Source of the DNA: Alphaproteobacteria bacterium
GTDB taxonomy: Bacteria; Pseudomonadota; Alphaproteobacteria; ATCC43930; CGMCC-115725
Assembly: GCA_028866355.1 (NCBI GenBank)
Contig: JAGWIH010000151.1
Coordinates: forward strand, 1-5,954
Reading direction: 5' to 3'
DNA: 5,954 bases
Shown piece by piece: positions 1 through 5,750 of the stretch. The number at the start of each line of letters is the position of its first letter. The stretch's first letter is position 1. The translations under genes were made by a program, and so were the position numbers. Below the pieces are notes generated by a model that searched no databases, was not told where the DNA came from, and was given only the letters and a program-made list of their open reading frames with translations.

Positions 1-98
1 TCCTCGAAGTAAGGCTCGGTATCGGCGCCCTCGGCGACGCCTTTCGGCCCGACCACAGCCTTGAGGCGCGCGATAACGTCGGCGGCGATGCTGTCCAT
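1..98 (-). CDS. Probable FAD-linked oxidase (GlcD/D-2-hydroxyacid dehydrogenase type), N-terminal fragment
   Basis: Only the first 32 codons lie in the window; the gene runs off the left edge. The visible peptide starts MDSIAADVIARLKAVVGPKG and continues to a TEPYFE segment. This resembles the short helical lead-in of GlcD-type flavoproteins (FAD_binding_4 / FAD-oxidase_C families), where an 'LKAIVGPKGV...D...Y' pattern precedes the FAD-binding domain. Such enzymes oxidise 2-hydroxyacids such as D-lactate, glycolate or D-2-hydroxyglutarate; the substrate cannot be told here. The ATG is at 96-98, with an AGGG ribosome-binding sequence (complement of 107-110) 8 nt upstream. The gene follows tsaC after 41 bp on the same strand and is probably cotranscribed with it. 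The FAD-binding and catalytic parts are not visible, so the call rests on the N-terminal pattern and on a genomic neighbourhood (tsaC next to an FAD oxidase) recalled from alphaproteobacteria. Confidence 0.68.
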   Translation of the reverse strand, partial: MDSIAADVIARLKAVVGPKGVAEGADTEPYFE

Positions 99-106
99 GG
101 CTAAAG

Positions 107-110
107 CCCT
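107..110 (-). promoter_or_regulatory. Ribosome-binding site of the FAD oxidase gene
   Basis: On the minus strand AGGG lies 8 nt before the ATG at 98-96. It supports this ATG as the start of the partial gene at the left edge. Confidence 0.5.
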
Positions 111-123
111 ATCGCTCCCGACT

Positions 124-138
124 GGCTGCCGTCCAGCC
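124..138 (-). other. Small hairpin after the tsaC stop codon
   Basis: GGCTG (124-128) and CAGCC (134-138) form a perfect 5-bp GC-rich stem with a 5-nt loop, starting 1 nt after the tsaC stop. No T-run follows on the minus strand, so it is not a convincing intrinsic terminator. In a GC-rich genome a stem this short can arise by chance. At most it could be an mRNA 3'-end or processing element between tsaC and the oxidase gene. Confidence 0.2.
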
Positions 139-139
139 C

Positions 140-1087
140 TCAGTTGGCGCGGCCGCGCGCGGCGCGCCGCAGACGGTCGTTGATCGCCGCGCCAAGGCCG
201 GTTTCCGGGATCGGCATGACCGCGATCGTGGCGAAGCGCGGCTGGTCGAGCGTACGCAGCGCCGCAAATAGATTGGCGGCCGCCTCGGTCAGATCACGCG
301 TCGGCGACAGATTGACGGTCGCGGCGGCGCCGGGCAGCGGCGCGCCGAACGCCAGCAGCGCCTCGTCCGGCGCGACCGAAGTGGCGTCGAGACGCAGCGG
401 CCGCGCCGGCGCATAGTGACGTTCGAGCATGCCGGGCGAGCGCGGCGCGGCCGTATCCCCGGCGTCGGCAAGGCGCCCGAGCACACTTTCAAGCTGCTCG
501 CGTGGCACGCCGCCAGGCCGCAGCAGCGTCGCTTGCGGTCGCGACAGATCGACGACGGTGGATTCGATGCCGACGCGGCACGCTCCACCGCCGAGCACGG
601 CGGCGATGCGGCCGCCCAGTTCGTCGAGCACATGGTCGGCGGTGGTCGGACTGACGTGGCCCGAGCGGTTGGCGCTCGGCGCAGCGAGCGGCCGCCCGAC
701 GGCGCGCAGCAGCGCTTGCGCCAACGGATGCGCCGGCGCGCGCAGCGCCACGGTTTCCAGACCGGCGCTGGCCAGACGGGAAATCGGAGAGGCGGCGCTG
801 CGCTTCAGCACGAATGTCAGCGGTCCGGGCCAGAAGCGGCGGGCAAGATCGCGCGCGCGTCCGTCGAAATCGGCCAGCGCTTCAGCCGCGGCAAGATCGG
901 CGACATGCACGATCAGCGGATTGAAGCTCGGCCGGCCCTTGGCGGCGAAGATGGTGGCGACGGCGCGATCGCTCGTGGCGTCGCCGCCGAGGCCGTAGAC
1001 CGTCTCGGTCGGAAAGGCCACCAGCGCCCCGTCGCGCAGCAAGGAAGCGGCGCGATCGAGCTGCGCGGCGCTCAGGCGCTCGGTCAC
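140..1087 (-). CDS. tsaC: L-threonylcarbamoyladenylate synthase, long Sua5/TsaC2 type
   Basis: This cytoplasmic enzyme makes threonylcarbamoyl-AMP from threonine, bicarbonate and ATP. That is the first step of the t6A modification at position 37 of tRNAs that read ANN codons; the TsaBDE proteins then transfer the group. The 315-residue product has both domains of the long form. The YrdC domain shows PTETVYGLG (26-34), KGRPSFNPLIVHV (50-62), WPGPLT (86-91), APSAN (136-140) and GIESTVVDL (173-181). The conserved linker SPGMLERHYAP (217-227) leads into the C-terminal Sua5 domain, which ends in the family-typical AINDRLRRAA. TsaC of E. coli lacks this second domain. Translation starts at GTG (1085-1087), the only start that gives the normal N-terminus. 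The GTG overlaps the cysQ stop as GTGA, and no strong Shine-Dalgarno sequence precedes it, so translation is probably coupled to cysQ. The stop is TGA at 140-142. Function is clear; only the naming (tsaC, tsaC2, sua5) is a matter of convention. Confidence 0.95.
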   Translation of the reverse strand: MTERLSAAQLDRAASLLRDGALVAFPTETVYGLGGDATSDRAVATIFAAKGRPSFNPLIVHVADLAAAEALADFDGRARDLARRFWPGPLTFVLKRSAASPISRLASAGLETVALRAPAHPLAQALLRAVGRPLAAPSANRSGHVSPTTADHVLDELGGRIAAVLGGGACRVGIESTVVDLSRPQATLLRPGGVPREQLESVLGRLADAGDTAAPRSPGMLERHYAPARPLRLDATSVAPDEALLAFGAPLPGAAATVNLSPTRDLTEAAANLFAALRTLDQPRFATIAVMPIPETGLGAAINDRLRRAARGRAN

Positions 1088-1854
1088 GTCCGGCCGCGGA
1101 CGAGAAACGGCGGATTACGGTAGCCGGCCTTGCCGTAACCGAGGCGCGCGCCATCGAGCGTGGTGACGCTGCCGCCGGCGGCCTCGATGATCGCCTGCCC
1201 GGCAGCGGTGTCCCACTCGCTGGTTTCGCCATAGCGCGGGTAATGATCCGCCGAGCCTTCGGCGATCAGGCAGAATTTGGATGCACTGCCCAACGGCCGA
1301 TGCACGGCGCCGGGCACGCCGGCGAGATAGGCCTCGATACGCCGCGATGGGCCGTGCAGCCGGCTCGACAAGACGATGGGCTCGGCCGGCGCGACGCGTG
1401 CGGCGATCCGTTCCGGCTTGCCGCCGTCCCGCCGGCGGGTCGCGGTGCCGGGGCCCGCGGCCGCATAGATCAGATGCTGCGTCGGCACGCCGATCACGCC
1501 CAGCACCGGCCAGCCGTCCTCGATCAGGCCGATATTGACGCTGAATTCGTCGCTGCGGTCGACGAAGCCGCGCGTGCCGTCGAGCGGATCGACCAGCCAA
1601 TAACGCGACGCCAGCGTCGCCGGCAGGCCCGACGCGGCGACTTGTTCCTCGGCAACGATGGGAATCTCGGGCGCGACGCGTTCGAGCGCAGCGATGATCA
1701 GCCGTTCGGCTTCCTCGTCCGCGAGCGTCACCGGCGATTGGTCGGCTTTGCGCCGCACCTCGAACGGCGTCGCGTAGATATCGAGGATCACCGCGGCCGC
1801 AGCTTGGGCGCCGCTGCGCGCGGCTTCGAGAAGCGCGGCGTGACTTGCTGTCAT
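1084..1854 (-). CDS. cysQ: 3'(2'),5'-bisphosphate nucleotidase CysQ (inositol monophosphatase superfamily)
   Basis: A 256-residue metal-dependent phosphatase, close to the usual CysQ length. CysQ removes the 3' phosphate from PAP, the by-product of sulfate assimilation and phosphopantetheine transfer, giving AMP and preventing inhibition of sulfotransferases and RNases. The superfamily metal-site motifs are intact: KADQSPVTLADEEAE (37-50), VAEE with E69/E70, WLVDPLDGTRGFVD (86-99) with D89 and D92, and SEWDTAAGQAIIEAAGG (212-228) with D215. The SKFCLIAEGSADHYPRYG stretch (192-209) is typical of CysQ and less so of inositol monophosphatase or HisN. The ATG at 1852-1854 overlaps the stop of the molybdoenzyme gene as ATGA, and its own stop overlaps tsaC as GTGA, so it is the middle gene of a tightly coupled trio. 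The reading frame stays open far upstream inside the molybdoenzyme gene, but that extension is out-of-frame shadow sequence. A related phosphatase specificity cannot be excluded. Confidence 0.92.
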   Translation of the reverse strand: MTASHAALLEAARSGAQAAAAVILDIYATPFEVRRKADQSPVTLADEEAERLIIAALERVAPEIPIVAEEQVAASGLPATLASRYWLVDPLDGTRGFVDRSDEFSVNIGLIEDGWPVLGVIGVPTQHLIYAAAGPGTATRRRDGGKPERIAARVAPAEPIVLSSRLHGPSRRIEAYLAGVPGAVHRPLGSASKFCLIAEGSADHYPRYGETSEWDTAAGQAIIEAAGGSVTTLDGARLGYGKAGYRNPPFLVRGRT

Positions 1855-4175
1855 ACGCGCGCCTGCCGGATTGCGCGCCAGACGTTGTGCGGCGTCGCCG
1901 GCATTTCGATAGTTTCGACGCCAACGCCGGCAAGCGCATCGACGACGGCATTGATCACCGCTGGCGGCGCGCCGATGGCGCCGGCTTCGCCTGCGCCCTT
2001 GACGCCAAGCGGGTTGGTCCGGCACGGCACGACGTTGAACGAGAACTCGACCGCGGGCACATCGTCGGCATGCGGCAAGGCGTAATCCATGAACGAGCCG
2101 GTGAGGAGTTGTCCACCGTCGTCGTAGACGCAGCCTTCGATCAGCGCCTGGCCGATACCTTGAATCACGCCGCCATGAATCTGGCCGGCGAGGAGCAGCG
2201 GATTCACGACGTTGCCGAAATCGTCGACCACGACATAGCGCAGCACCGTGGTCATGCCGGTGTCGGGATCGATCTCGACTTCGCAGACATGACAGCCGTT
2301 CGGGAAGGTATGCGCGGCTGGAAGGTAGTGCGCCTTTTCGTCGAAGCCCGGCTCGAACCCGGCCGGCAGCAACAGCGGATTGTGCGCCGCCTGCGCGACC
2401 TCGATCATGCTGACGCGCTTGTCGGTGCCGGCGATCACGTATTGGCCGTCGGCAAATTCGATGTCGGCTTCGGCGGCTTCGAGGCGATGCGCCGCAATCT
2501 TCTTGCCCTTGTCGACGATGCGCTGGATCGCCATGCCGATCGCGTTGCCGGCGACCGGCAGCGACCGCGAGCCGCCGGTGCCGCGGCCGAAGCCGACGAC
2601 GTCGGTATCGCCCTGGTGCACGCGCACGCGATCGAACGGCACGCCCAACCCATCGGCGACGAGTTGCGCATAGGCGGTCTGATGGCCTTGGCCGGACGAT
2701 TGCGAGCCGACGATGACGGTCACCGCGCCGCTTGTATCGAATCGTATTTCGGCCATCTCGTCGAAGCCGCCGCCGCATTGCTCGATATAGGTGGAAAGGC
2801 CGAAGCCGCGCAGCTTGCCGCGTGCCGCCGACTGTGCCTTGCGCGCGGCAAATCCGGTGGAGTCCGCCTGCCCCAGCGCGTCGGCGAGGTTCTTCGCGAA
2901 CTCGCCGCTGTCGTAGGTCATGCCGAGCACGGTTTTGAAGGGCATGGCTTCGGGCGGAATGAAGTTGCGCCGACGCAATTCCGCGGGCGCGACACCGAGC
3001 TTGCGCGCGGCGTGATCGACCAACCGTTCGAGCGCGTAATTGGCCTCCGGCCGTCCGGCGCCGCGATAAGCATCGACCGGCACCGTGTTGGTGTAGACGC
3101 CTTTGACGCGCACCACCGCGGCCGGCGTACGGTAGACGCCGGCGAGCATCGCCGTGCCGGCCATCGTCGGGATGAAAGTGCCGAAATTCGACAGATAAGC
3201 GCCGAGATTGGCCGTGGTCTCAACGTCGACCGCGAGGAAATTGAGATCGGAGTCGAGCGCCAGCCGCGCGCGTGTGACATTGTCACGGCCCTGCGCGTCG
3301 CTGAGAAACGATTCACCGCGCTCACCGATCCATTTCACCGGTCGGCCAAGTTTGTGCGCCGCATAAAGCACCAGGCCGTGCTCGGGATAGAGAAACAGCT
3401 TCATGCCGAAGCCGCCACCGACGTCCGGTGTCACGACGCGGATGCGGTGCTCGGCGAAGCGGAAGACGCTGGCGGCCAACATCCGACGGATCGCGTGCGA
3501 TCCCTGCGTCGACGTGTAAAGCGTGAAGCGATCCTCGGCGGCGTCATAAGCGCCCAAGGCTCCGCGCGGCTCCATCGAGTTGGCTACCAACCGGTTGTTG
3601 ACCAGATTGAGTTCGATCACATGCTTCGCACGCGCGAAGGCGGCCTCGGCCGCCTTGCGGTTACCGCTCTCCCAGTCGAAGCAAAGATTGTTCGGGATGT
3701 TATCCCAGACCAGCGGCGCGCCGGGCTCGGCGGCGTGCGCGGTGTCGGCGACCGCGGGCAAAACGTCGTAGTCGACCCGGATCAATTCGGCGGCATCCTT
3801 GGCGGCAGCGGCGCTTTCAGCGACGACAAAAGCGACGCCGTCGCCGACATGCCGTACGCGGTCGGTCACGAGCAGCGGATGCTCGACCATTTTGATGCGG
3901 CTACCGTCGCGGTTCTTGAGCGGCACCACGCACGGAATCTTGCCGATGCCATCGCGTTCGAGATCGGCGCCGGTGAAAACGCCGACGATACCGGGCGCGG
4001 CCAGCGCGGCCGAAATATCGATCGCACGGATGGTCGCATGTGCGTGCGGCGAGCGCAGCACGTAGCCGACGGTTTGACGCGGCAATACGATATCGTCTGT
4101 GTAGCGGCCGGCACCGGTGATGAAGCGGCGATCCTCGCTGCGCCGCACCGGCTGGCCCATGCCGAACTGTCCCAT
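1851..4175 (-). CDS. Xanthine dehydrogenase/CoxL-family molybdopterin-binding subunit (form II type)
   Basis: A 774-residue molybdenum hydroxylase large subunit of the normal length for CoxL-like proteins. It begins MGQFGMGQPVRRSEDRRF and RYTDDI, the usual opening of the family. Cofactor and active-site features are Q224 in STQGSH, GGGFGMK (253-259), AYRGAGRPE (369-377), GQGHQ (495-499), GRGTGGSRS (530-538) and KGAGEAG (726-732). E730 aligns with the catalytic base of XDH (Glu1261 in bovine) and CoxL (Glu763). The 369-375 loop reads AYRGAGR and lacks the Cys of the AYRCSFR loop that binds copper in true CO dehydrogenase. This is therefore a form II enzyme of unknown substrate, such as an aldehyde, purine or N-heterocycle. 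The family needs a 2Fe-2S subunit and a FAD subunit, but neither is adjacent. The ATG at 4173-4175 matches family N-termini but lacks an obvious ribosome-binding site. A second ATG at 4158-4160 has GGGA 9 nt upstream and is the alternative. It leads the operon with cysQ and tsaC. Confidence 0.94.
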   Translation of the reverse strand: MGQFGMGQPVRRSEDRRFITGAGRYTDDIVLPRQTVGYVLRSPHAHATIRAIDISAALAAPGIVGVFTGADLERDGIGKIPCVVPLKNRDGSRIKMVEHPLLVTDRVRHVGDGVAFVVAESAAAAKDAAELIRVDYDVLPAVADTAHAAEPGAPLVWDNIPNNLCFDWESGNRKAAEAAFARAKHVIELNLVNNRLVANSMEPRGALGAYDAAEDRFTLYTSTQGSHAIRRMLAASVFRFAEHRIRVVTPDVGGGFGMKLFLYPEHGLVLYAAHKLGRPVKWIGERGESFLSDAQGRDNVTRARLALDSDLNFLAVDVETTANLGAYLSNFGTFIPTMAGTAMLAGVYRTPAAVVRVKGVYTNTVPVDAYRGAGRPEANYALERLVDHAARKLGVAPAELRRRNFIPPEAMPFKTVLGMTYDSGEFAKNLADALGQADSTGFAARKAQSAARGKLRGFGLSTYIEQCGGGFDEMAEIRFDTSGAVTVIVGSQSSGQGHQTAYAQLVADGLGVPFDRVRVHQGDTDVVGFGRGTGGSRSLPVAGNAIGMAIQRIVDKGKKIAAHRLEAAEADIEFADGQYVIAGTDKRVSMIEVAQAAHNPLLLPAGFEPGFDEKAHYLPAAHTFPNGCHVCEVEIDPDTGMTTVLRYVVVDDFGNVVNPLLLAGQIHGGVIQGIGQALIEGCVYDDGGQLLTGSFMDYALPHADDVPAVEFSFNVVPCRTNPLGVKGAGEAGAIGAPPAVINAVVDALAGVGVETIEMPATPHNVWRAIRQARV

Positions 4176-4207
4176 GGAGGGGAAATCTCTGTCGTCGTGG
4201 CGAAGGG

Positions 4208-4220
4208 CGCTAAAATAGCG
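4208..4220. repeat. 13-bp near-perfect palindrome CGCTAAAATAGCG, possible operator
   Basis: CGCTA (4208-4212) and TAGCG (4216-4220) are exact inverted repeats around a 3-nt AAA centre. The element overlaps the candidate -10 boxes of both divergent promoters and is AT-rich compared with its surroundings. It could be the binding site of a dimeric regulator controlling both genes, or simply a symmetric -10 region. No regulator gene is present in the window to pair with it. Confidence 0.3.
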
Positions 4221-4272
4221 GCGCGAGCACGGGCCGACCAATCCCTTTTTCGCCCGGACGGTATGAACGAAC

Positions 4273-4276
4273 GAGG
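4273..4276 (+). promoter_or_regulatory. Ribosome-binding site that fixes the SRAP start
   Basis: GAGG lies 9 nt before the ATG at 4286-4288. The in-frame TTG at 4280 is only 3 nt from this site, too close to be a good start. This agrees with the need for Cys at residue 2 of the product. Confidence 0.65.
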
Positions 4277-4285
4277 TCCTTGCGC

Positions 4286-4984
4286 ATGTGCGGACGCTAC
4301 AAGTTGGCCACGCCGGCCGAGGTATTACGGGACGTTTTCGGGTTCGTCGAACGTCCGAACCTGCCGGCGCGCTATAACGTCGCGCCGACGCAGGACGCGC
4401 CGGTCGTCCGGCAACGGCGGCAGCCGGCCGGCGAGCGCACGGTGCAAAATCTGCGCTGGGGGCTCGTTCCATCTTGGGCCAAAGACGCCAAGATCGGCGC
4501 GTCGCTGATGAATGCCCGTGCCGAAAGCCTGGCATCGCGCCCGGCCTTCGCCAAGGCGTTGCGCCAACGGCGCTGCGCGGTGCTGGCGGACGGTTTCTAC
4601 GATTGGTCGGGCGAAGGCGCCAACCGGCAACCCTATCTGGTGACGCGGCGCAACAATGCGCCATTTGCGTTCGCCGGCTTGTGGGACCGATGGATCGACC
4701 GGCGTGATGCCGCCGCGATGCCGATCGACAGTTTCACCATCGTCACCACCGCCGCGAACGAGTTGTTGCGACCGCTCCATCCGCGCATGCCGGTGATCCT
4801 CGCCGGCGCCGATCTCGATGCCTGGCTCGATCCGGCTAGCGAACCGGCGCGGGTAACGGCGGCGCTGGCCGGCGTGCCGGCGGCCGCGTTGCGCTATGTG
4901 CCGGTCGCCAAACGCGTCAATTCGGCGCGCATCGACGAGGCGAATTTGACGGAGCCGATTGGGCCCGAAACCGTCGCCGGCTAG
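4286..4984 (+). CDS. SRAP-domain abasic-site crosslinking protein (YedK/HMCES family)
   Basis: A 232-residue cytoplasmic DNA-protection protein of normal length. SRAP proteins lose Met1 and use Cys2 to form a stable thiazolidine link with abasic sites in single-stranded DNA, shielding them from breakage and error-prone bypass. The ATG at 4286 is chosen because it puts Cys2 in MCGRY; the TTG two codons earlier would block the N-terminus. Visible family features are MCGRY (1-5), RYNVAPTQ (29-36), WGLVPSW (58-64), NARAES with N76 and R78 (76-81), DGFYDW (102-107), and H165 in LHPRMPVIL. By alignment with E. coli YedK these correspond to C2, N75, E105 and H160, but the E105 position is Asp (D106, codon GAT). 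GAGG at 4273-4276 serves as ribosome-binding site. The gene is transcribed away from the molybdoenzyme operon and converges on the DsbA-like gene, overlapping it by 4 bp. Older annotations call this family 'SOS response-associated peptidase'; I see no LexA box by eye. Confidence 0.97.
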   Translation: MCGRYKLATPAEVLRDVFGFVERPNLPARYNVAPTQDAPVVRQRRQPAGERTVQNLRWGLVPSWAKDAKIGASLMNARAESLASRPAFAKALRQRRCAVLADGFYDWSGEGANRQPYLVTRRNNAPFAFAGLWDRWIDRRDAAAMPIDSFTIVTTAANELLRPLHPRMPVILAGADLDAWLDPASEPARVTAALAGVPAAALRYVPVAKRVNSARIDEANLTEPIGPETVAG

Positions 4985-5733
4985 CTGCCCTTCTTATTCT
5001 TGCGCGCATCGGCGATGAGCTGCCGCAGGCCGTCGATGTCGACCGCGCCCATGGTGAGTTGGTCGCCGATCACCAGTGCCGGCGTTGCATCGATGCCGAG
5101 CGCCTCAGCCAGCGCGTAATTGCGCTGGATGATCTGGCCAATTGAGGCCGCCGTCATGTCGCGCTTGAGTTTGGCTATGTCGAGGCCGCTGGCCGCGGCA
5201 ACCTTCATCACCGCGTCGTTGTCGATATTGCCCTTGAGCGCCATCATCCGATCGTGGAACTCAGCATATTTGCCTTGCTGGCGCGCGGCGATGGCAACAC
5301 GCGATGCGACGACCGACGTCGGCCCGAGGATCGGGAACTCCTTGTAGACGACGCGGAGGTTGCTGTCCTCTTTGATCAACGCCTCGAGCGACGGTTCGAT
5401 CGCCTTGCAGTACGGGCAGCGATAATCGAAGAACTCGACCAGCGTGACGTCGCCGTTGGGATTGCCGGCGACGACGGAATTGGGGTCGTGGAGCAGCTCG
5501 TCGCGTCTGGCCGCGATCACTTTCTTGGCCGCCGCCGCTCTGGCGTCATCCGCCCGTTGCTGCCCAGCCTTGAGCGCGTCCATGACCGCTTCCGGATGCT
5601 GCTGCAGGTAATCGTGGATCAAGCGATCGATTTCCTGCTTTTGCGCGGGAGAGAATGATTGCGCTGCGGCGGTTGCAGGCGCGGCGAACACGGCGGCGAG
5701 GGTTATCAACGCAGCGATGGCGAGTTTGAGCAT
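4981..5733 (-). CDS. Exported DsbA-family thiol:disulfide oxidoreductase with N-terminal helical domain (ScsC/BdbD-like)
   Basis: A 250-residue periplasmic protein. Residues 1-25 form a classical signal peptide: MLK, a long hydrophobic stretch, and an ATAAAQS region where signal peptidase I could cut near residues 24-26. Residues 27-88 are predicted helical and rich in Ala, Gln and charged residues, with a QKQEIDRLIHDYLQQHPE segment typical of the N-terminal (ScsC-type) domain. The thioredoxin fold follows, with FFDYRCPYC (101-109) carrying the CPYC active site and the cis-Pro loop ATP (216-218, P218). C106 and C109 are the only cysteines. It probably makes or shuffles disulfides in envelope proteins. 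The ATG at 5731-5733 is preferred because AAGGA lies 5 nt upstream and it gives a clean signal peptide. An ATG at 5749-5751 overlaps the preceding stop as TAATG and would add six residues. The M48 protease gene lies 17 bp upstream, so the two are likely cotranscribed. Confidence 0.93.
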   Translation of the reverse strand: MLKLAIAALITLAAVFAAPATAAAQSFSPAQKQEIDRLIHDYLQQHPEAVMDALKAGQQRADDARAAAAKKVIAARRDELLHDPNSVVAGNPNGDVTLVEFFDYRCPYCKAIEPSLEALIKEDSNLRVVYKEFPILGPTSVVASRVAIAARQQGKYAEFHDRMMALKGNIDNDAVMKVAAASGLDIAKLKRDMTAASIGQIIQRNYALAEALGIDATPALVIGDQLTMGAVDIDGLRQLIADARKNKKGS

Positions 5734-5738
5734 TCCAA

Positions 5739-5745
5739 TCCTTCC
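5739..5745 (-). promoter_or_regulatory. Ribosome-binding site of the DsbA-like gene
   Basis: The minus strand reads GGAAGGA here, ending 5 nt before the ATG at 5733-5731. It favours that start over the ATG at 5751, which has no such sequence before it. Confidence 0.6.
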
Positions 5746-5750
5746 GTCCA

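Larger units (their letters stand above)
4176..4285. promoter_or_regulatory. Divergent intergenic region, presumed promoters of the molybdoenzyme operon and SRAP gene
   Basis: These 110 bp separate the two divergent start codons and must hold the promoters unless transcription enters from farther away. Rightward, TAAAAT (4211-4216) matches five of six bases of a sigma-70 -10 box, with a weak CTGTCG (4189-4194) at 16-bp spacing. Leftward, the complement reads TATTTT (4217-4212) with TTGGTC (4241-4236) at 18-bp spacing, also weak. The two candidate -10 boxes occupy the same bases. The assignments are by eye and tentative; the presence of some promoter here is inferred from gene layout. Confidence 0.4.

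Noticed and set aside
99..108. Inverted repeat GGCTAAAGCC just before the FAD oxidase start
   Set aside because: The 4-bp arms with a 2-nt centre are too short and tight to form a meaningful hairpin or operator, and such repeats are expected by chance.
416..1123. A plus-strand open frame of 235 codons opposite tsaC, and similar frames at 429-998 and 1243-2085
   Set aside because: These are antisense shadows of well-conserved minus-strand genes, with composition-driven open frames, no convincing start signals and no recognisable motifs.
1855..2778. Extension of the cysQ frame into a 564-residue protein, possibly a fusion
   Set aside because: The extra part is an Arg-rich out-of-frame reading of the molybdoenzyme gene with no domain pattern. 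The CysQ homology starts at MTASHAAL, at the ATGA overlap.
1845..4508. An open reading frame of 887 codons on the plus strand, opposite the molybdoenzyme gene
   Set aside because: Its translation shows no recognisable domain and is rich in Arg, Ala, His and Asp as expected for antisense of GC-rich coding DNA. The opposite strand encodes a complete conserved enzyme, and this frame also runs out of frame into the SRAP gene.
4176..4664. N-terminal extension of the molybdoenzyme frame by 163 codons
   Set aside because: The extension runs antisense through the divergent intergenic region and into SRAP. The family N-terminus (MGQFG...) begins at 4175, so the upstream part is not coding.
4325..4780. 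A minus-strand open frame of 151 codons opposite SRAP
   Set aside because: It lies fully inside the SRAP gene, whose plus-strand protein has all family motifs. The antisense product resembles nothing I know.
5254..5658. A plus-strand open frame of 134 codons opposite the DsbA-like gene
   Set aside because: It is the complement of a conserved thioredoxin-fold gene with a CPYC motif and signal peptide on the minus strand; nothing supports independent coding.
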